In this document: one piece after another, positions 16,179 through 18,168 of the stretch
Numbering within the stretch: the stretch's first letter is position 1
How the letters are laid out: every line of letters starts with the position of its first letter
NCBI GenBank assembly: GCA_002499015.1
Contig: DAJY01000086.1
Location: 1-18,168 of the forward strand
Length of the DNA: 18,168 nt
From: Euryarchaeota archaeon UBA242
GTDB taxonomy: Archaea; Thermoplasmatota; Poseidoniia; Poseidoniales; Poseidoniaceae
Direction: 5' to 3'
Translations under genes and position numbers: made by a program
The notes under the pieces: model-generated
What the model saw: the letters and a program-made list of their open reading frames with translations, nothing else
Database searches by the model: none
Told to the model about the DNA's origin: nothing

Positions 16179-16859
16179 ATGGGGTGGAAACTTGGAGAAG
16201 ATGGAAAACCCAAGCGAACCTCTACAATAGAAAACAGGCAATGGATTGATTTTGATCCTTCATGGTTCATAGAGAATCTCCCGGAAGGTCGGTTCTTCGA
16301 AGGTGTGGACAAATTGGGGATAAGTGTTTTACAAGACTTATACGATTACAAAAGAAATCATGTAAACATGTTCGTGGATTCTACGCTTTTATTTGGTTCA
16401 AAAAGTTATGATGATTACGAAGTGATTATGATACAAAGAGTCGTGGGTAATATCTTCTCAGATTTCAAAGCATATGTGGAATTCTATCGGAGTTTTCAGA
16501 ATCCTCCAGAGGTTTCTACTATTGTTGAACATTGTTGCATTGTTCCCGACGCCCCTAATGGGATTGATGTCGATATCTGGAATCAGCGCGTTGGTATTAT
16601 TGGCGTTGGTTTAGGGTTGAAAAAGGTGACATGGAGTGATGGTTTAGTTATTGATGACATGGTCCATGTGTCATATTTTAGTTTCGGTGGTTGGTATGAA
16701 ACGAAGGATTTGTTCTTTTCACGAATCATGGATGCTATTGGCTTAGATTCAGATCACATCAACAATCTAAATATAGAAGAAATAAAACAGATGTTAGAAG
16801 ATAAGTTTGAAGGACTTGAACTTGAAGATATCGAGTATGTTTTAATGAAATTCTATTAG
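16179..16859 (+). CDS. Unrecognised orphan protein
   Basis: The 226-residue product was not recognised. It begins MGWKLGEDGKPKRTST and is acidic at its C-terminus, with two Leu/Glu-rich helices (INNLNIEEIKQMLEDKFEG, LELEDIEYVLMKFY). The middle is mixed alpha/beta, with EHCCIVPDAPNGIDVDIW and a hydrophobic GIIGVGLGLKKVTW strand region. There is no signal peptide or confident membrane helix with this start. The frame is open back to TTG 16113, which would add a hydrophobic 22-residue N-terminus (ILIVAELVYQLW) that could act as a membrane anchor. ATG 16179 is preferred as the only early ATG, but this is uncertain. Long uninterrupted coding and a hairpin after the stop support a real gene. It may be a lineage-specific accessory gene. 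Confidence 0.65.
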   Translation: MGWKLGEDGKPKRTSTIENRQWIDFDPSWFIENLPEGRFFEGVDKLGISVLQDLYDYKRNHVNMFVDSTLLFGSKSYDDYEVIMIQRVVGNIFSDFKAYVEFYRSFQNPPEVSTIVEHCCIVPDAPNGIDVDIWNQRVGIIGVGLGLKKVTWSDGLVIDDMVHVSYFSFGGWYETKDLFFSRIMDAIGLDSDHINNLNIEEIKQMLEDKFEGLELEDIEYVLMKFY

Positions 16860-16870
16860 ATTCACTGAAA

Positions 16871-16895
16871 ATAAAAGAACATTATGTTCTTATTA
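16871..16895. terminator. Bidirectional terminator hairpin between convergent genes
   Basis: GAACAT (16877-16882) and ATGTTC (16884-16889) form a 6-bp stem, extended by A-T pairs on each side. On the + strand it is followed by TTATTA, and on the minus strand by TTTTATTTTC. It sits between two convergent stop codons (16859 and 16937), the expected place for a shared terminator. Confidence 0.5.
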
Positions 16896-16936
16896 GAGTA
16901 TACTGTGAATGAACTATATTGAATAGAGTTGAGAAA

Positions 16937-17974
16937 TCACTCTTCCTCAAACTGTTCTAATTGTTCATCTTCGTATTCTTCATCAATGTAACCCATCTCA
17001 TCTAGATGAGAATCAAAGTCTGGTAATTGAGGTTTCCATCCTTGGGGTAATTTCTTCCCTGAATTAATAATTTTTATCATTCTCTCTTGCCATGCTCTTG
17101 GTTTTCTCTGCATAATGTATAGGTAAAGAACGGATAATCTAATCTCTTCATCAATTACTGTAAATCCACTAGATGCTTCAAAATTCATAGCCCTTAACAA
17201 ATTATAAGCAGGCTTATTTAACAACCCAGTCCATCGTTTTGCCAGCCTCATCCCGAATAATACAGTTGCAAATATTACTAGTGATGTTAAACAAAATCCA
17301 CCCCATCCTTCACCAAATATTTTGTCGCTTAATACAACTTCAAGCAAAAGAAATGGCATGGTAGCCATCATGAAAATAAATGTTTCAGAAACTGGAGGTT
17401 TTCTCATTTTACTAGTGATTGCACCCCAGCCGTCGTGATTTTTCTCCCACGGAAGAAAATAAGTTCCTGAGGTACCTTCCGCTGCAGACTTTACCAAGTT
17501 CATCAAATAGTATAATTTTCCGGTTTGAGATGTTGCAATATCCATATTATTTTCAATAATAGTTTTCAATCTAGTATCTGCTTCACCATATAAGCCCATA
17601 TCGGTGAGGATAGTCGCTTGTTCTACAATAGGTGTAACTTCATTAGGTGCATGATGCCTACAGTCCTGCCACCATTGTAATGAATCATCAAGTAATCCAA
17701 GATTGTCTGAAAGAAGTTGTCCACCTCTAACCCACATTTGCAGTAGCATTGGGTCTAATTCTATGGCTTTACGACATCCATTAAGTGATATTGCAGCCTG
17801 TGAGAGTGTTGGATTTTTCGTTTCACCAGCAAGTGCAGAATCTGAATATAATACCCAAGCATCAACATGTGAAGGGTCTAGTTTTGTAGCAGCTTTCGAT
17901 TGTTCGAAGGCTAATTCAAAATCACCTTTGTCAAATGCTTCAACCGCATCTAAGTAATGGTGTTCTGCACCCAT
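16937..17974 (-). CDS. TPR protein with two membrane helices
   Basis: Predicted 345 residues. The N-terminal half (about 3-145) consists of helical TPR repeats, for example YLDAVEAFDKGDFELAFEQS followed by KLDPSHVDAWVLYSDSAL, then AIELDPMLLQMWVRGGQLL and the weaker TILTDMGLYGEADTRLKTII. Two membrane helices follow at about 198-216 (FIFMMATMPFLLLEVVL) and 226-246 (FCLTSLVIFATVLFGM). The last 20 residues are strongly acidic. Both the TPR half and the C-terminus should lie on the same side, most likely the cytosol, giving a membrane-attached scaffold. Partners are unknown. ATG 17974 is chosen; GTG 17983 is in frame and lies only 2 bases after the upstream stop codon. The tight spacing implies an operon with the upstream Gly/Arg-rich gene. 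Confidence 0.82.
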   Translation of the reverse strand: MGAEHHYLDAVEAFDKGDFELAFEQSKAATKLDPSHVDAWVLYSDSALAGETKNPTLSQAAISLNGCRKAIELDPMLLQMWVRGGQLLSDNLGLLDDSLQWWQDCRHHAPNEVTPIVEQATILTDMGLYGEADTRLKTIIENNMDIATSQTGKLYYLMNLVKSAAEGTSGTYFLPWEKNHDGWGAITSKMRKPPVSETFIFMMATMPFLLLEVVLSDKIFGEGWGGFCLTSLVIFATVLFGMRLAKRWTGLLNKPAYNLLRAMNFEASSGFTVIDEEIRLSVLYLYIMQRKPRAWQERMIKIINSGKKLPQGWKPQLPDFDSHLDEMGYIDEEYEDEQLEQFEEE

Positions 17975-17985
17975 TCCAATCACGC

Positions 17986-18168
17986 CTAATCTCGAGTTCT
18001 TTCGTAACTTTGTGACCGGATTTCGCCAGGGGCACGGTTATGAGCGTGCCCATCTTTCTTTCCTTTAGATCTTCTAAATTCCGACTCTTCTGGTTTTCCT
18101 CTCGGTGCTGAATCGTCTCTTCGGCCACGTCCAGAATCTCTTCCTCCGCCGCCACTATAGCCACCACC
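17986..18168 (-). CDS. C-terminal Gly/Arg-rich tail of a probable nucleic-acid-binding protein, cut by window edge
   Basis: Sixty codons are visible before the TAG stop (17986-17988), entering from the right edge. The sequence begins GGGYSGGGGRDSGRGRRDD and continues as a basic, charged, low-complexity tail (KPEESEFRRSKGKKDGHAHNR) ending SQSYERTRD. Gly/Arg-rich (RGG-like) tails are common on DEAD-box RNA helicases and other RNA-binding proteins, so that role is inferred; the catalytic or folded part is outside the window. The reading frame is preferred over the overlapping minus-strand frame because its composition is that of a known tail type and its stop falls 2-11 bases before the next gene's start. 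Confidence 0.65.
   Translation of the reverse strand, partial: GGGYSGGGGRDSGRGRRDDSAPRGKPEESEFRRSKGKKDGHAHNRAPGEIRSQSYERTRD

Noticed and set aside
17940..18167. 75-codon minus-strand frame at the right edge
   Set aside because: It overlaps the start of the TPR gene and is out of frame with the Gly/Arg-rich tail, which is the better-supported coding frame.

Overview
The window looks like a chromosomal segment of a marine planktonic Euryarchaeon of the Thermoplasmatota, most likely Marine Group II (Poseidoniales) or a close relative. The reasons are a fused gamma-alpha 2-oxoacid:ferredoxin oxidoreductase subunit, an archaeal-type S-adenosylhomocysteine hydrolase, TATA-like boxes rather than bacterial promoters, mostly no Shine-Dalgarno sites, and a giant secreted Asp/Asn-rich FG-GAP/PKD protein with one C-terminal membrane anchor. 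The DNA is moderately AT-rich. This assignment is inference from gene content; no rRNA is present. No tRNA, CRISPR array, transposase or prophage gene was seen.

Left part (1-6509): the fused korA gene reads leftward and is cut by the window edge. It diverges from a rightward gene for a membrane-anchored cyclophilin. Next come aconitase (acnA) and, overlapping its stop by 4 bases, an unrecognised 252-residue protein. Aconitase and 2-oxoglutarate:ferredoxin oxidoreductase are both TCA-cycle enzymes, so this end leans to central carbon metabolism. A hairpin at 6519-6534 probably ends the aconitase unit.

Middle (6510-14805): a 2232-residue cell-surface protein has a signal peptide, an FG-GAP propeller-like region, CARDB-like, jelly-roll, PKD and Ig-like modules, a central alpha/beta domain of glutamine-amidotransferase-like appearance, one membrane helix and a cytosolic tail with a duplicated Gln/Tyr-rich motif. 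It is followed by ahcY, which recycles the S-adenosylhomocysteine left by methyltransferases.

Right part (14806-18168): the 255-base gap after ahcY holds nested and branched inverted repeats (14848-14988) that look like a structured RNA, preceded by a perfect 16-base palindrome. Two adjacent YbjQ/DUF74 genes follow, one soluble and one membrane-tethered, then an orphan gene of unknown function. On the minus strand, convergent to these, lie a TPR protein with two membrane helices and, just upstream of it, the Gly/Arg-rich C-terminus of a probable nucleic-acid-binding protein cut by the right edge.

The best candidates for something undescribed are the structured RNA at 14848-14988, the duplicated cytosolic tail motif of the giant protein, and the amidotransferase-like domain inside that extracellular protein.
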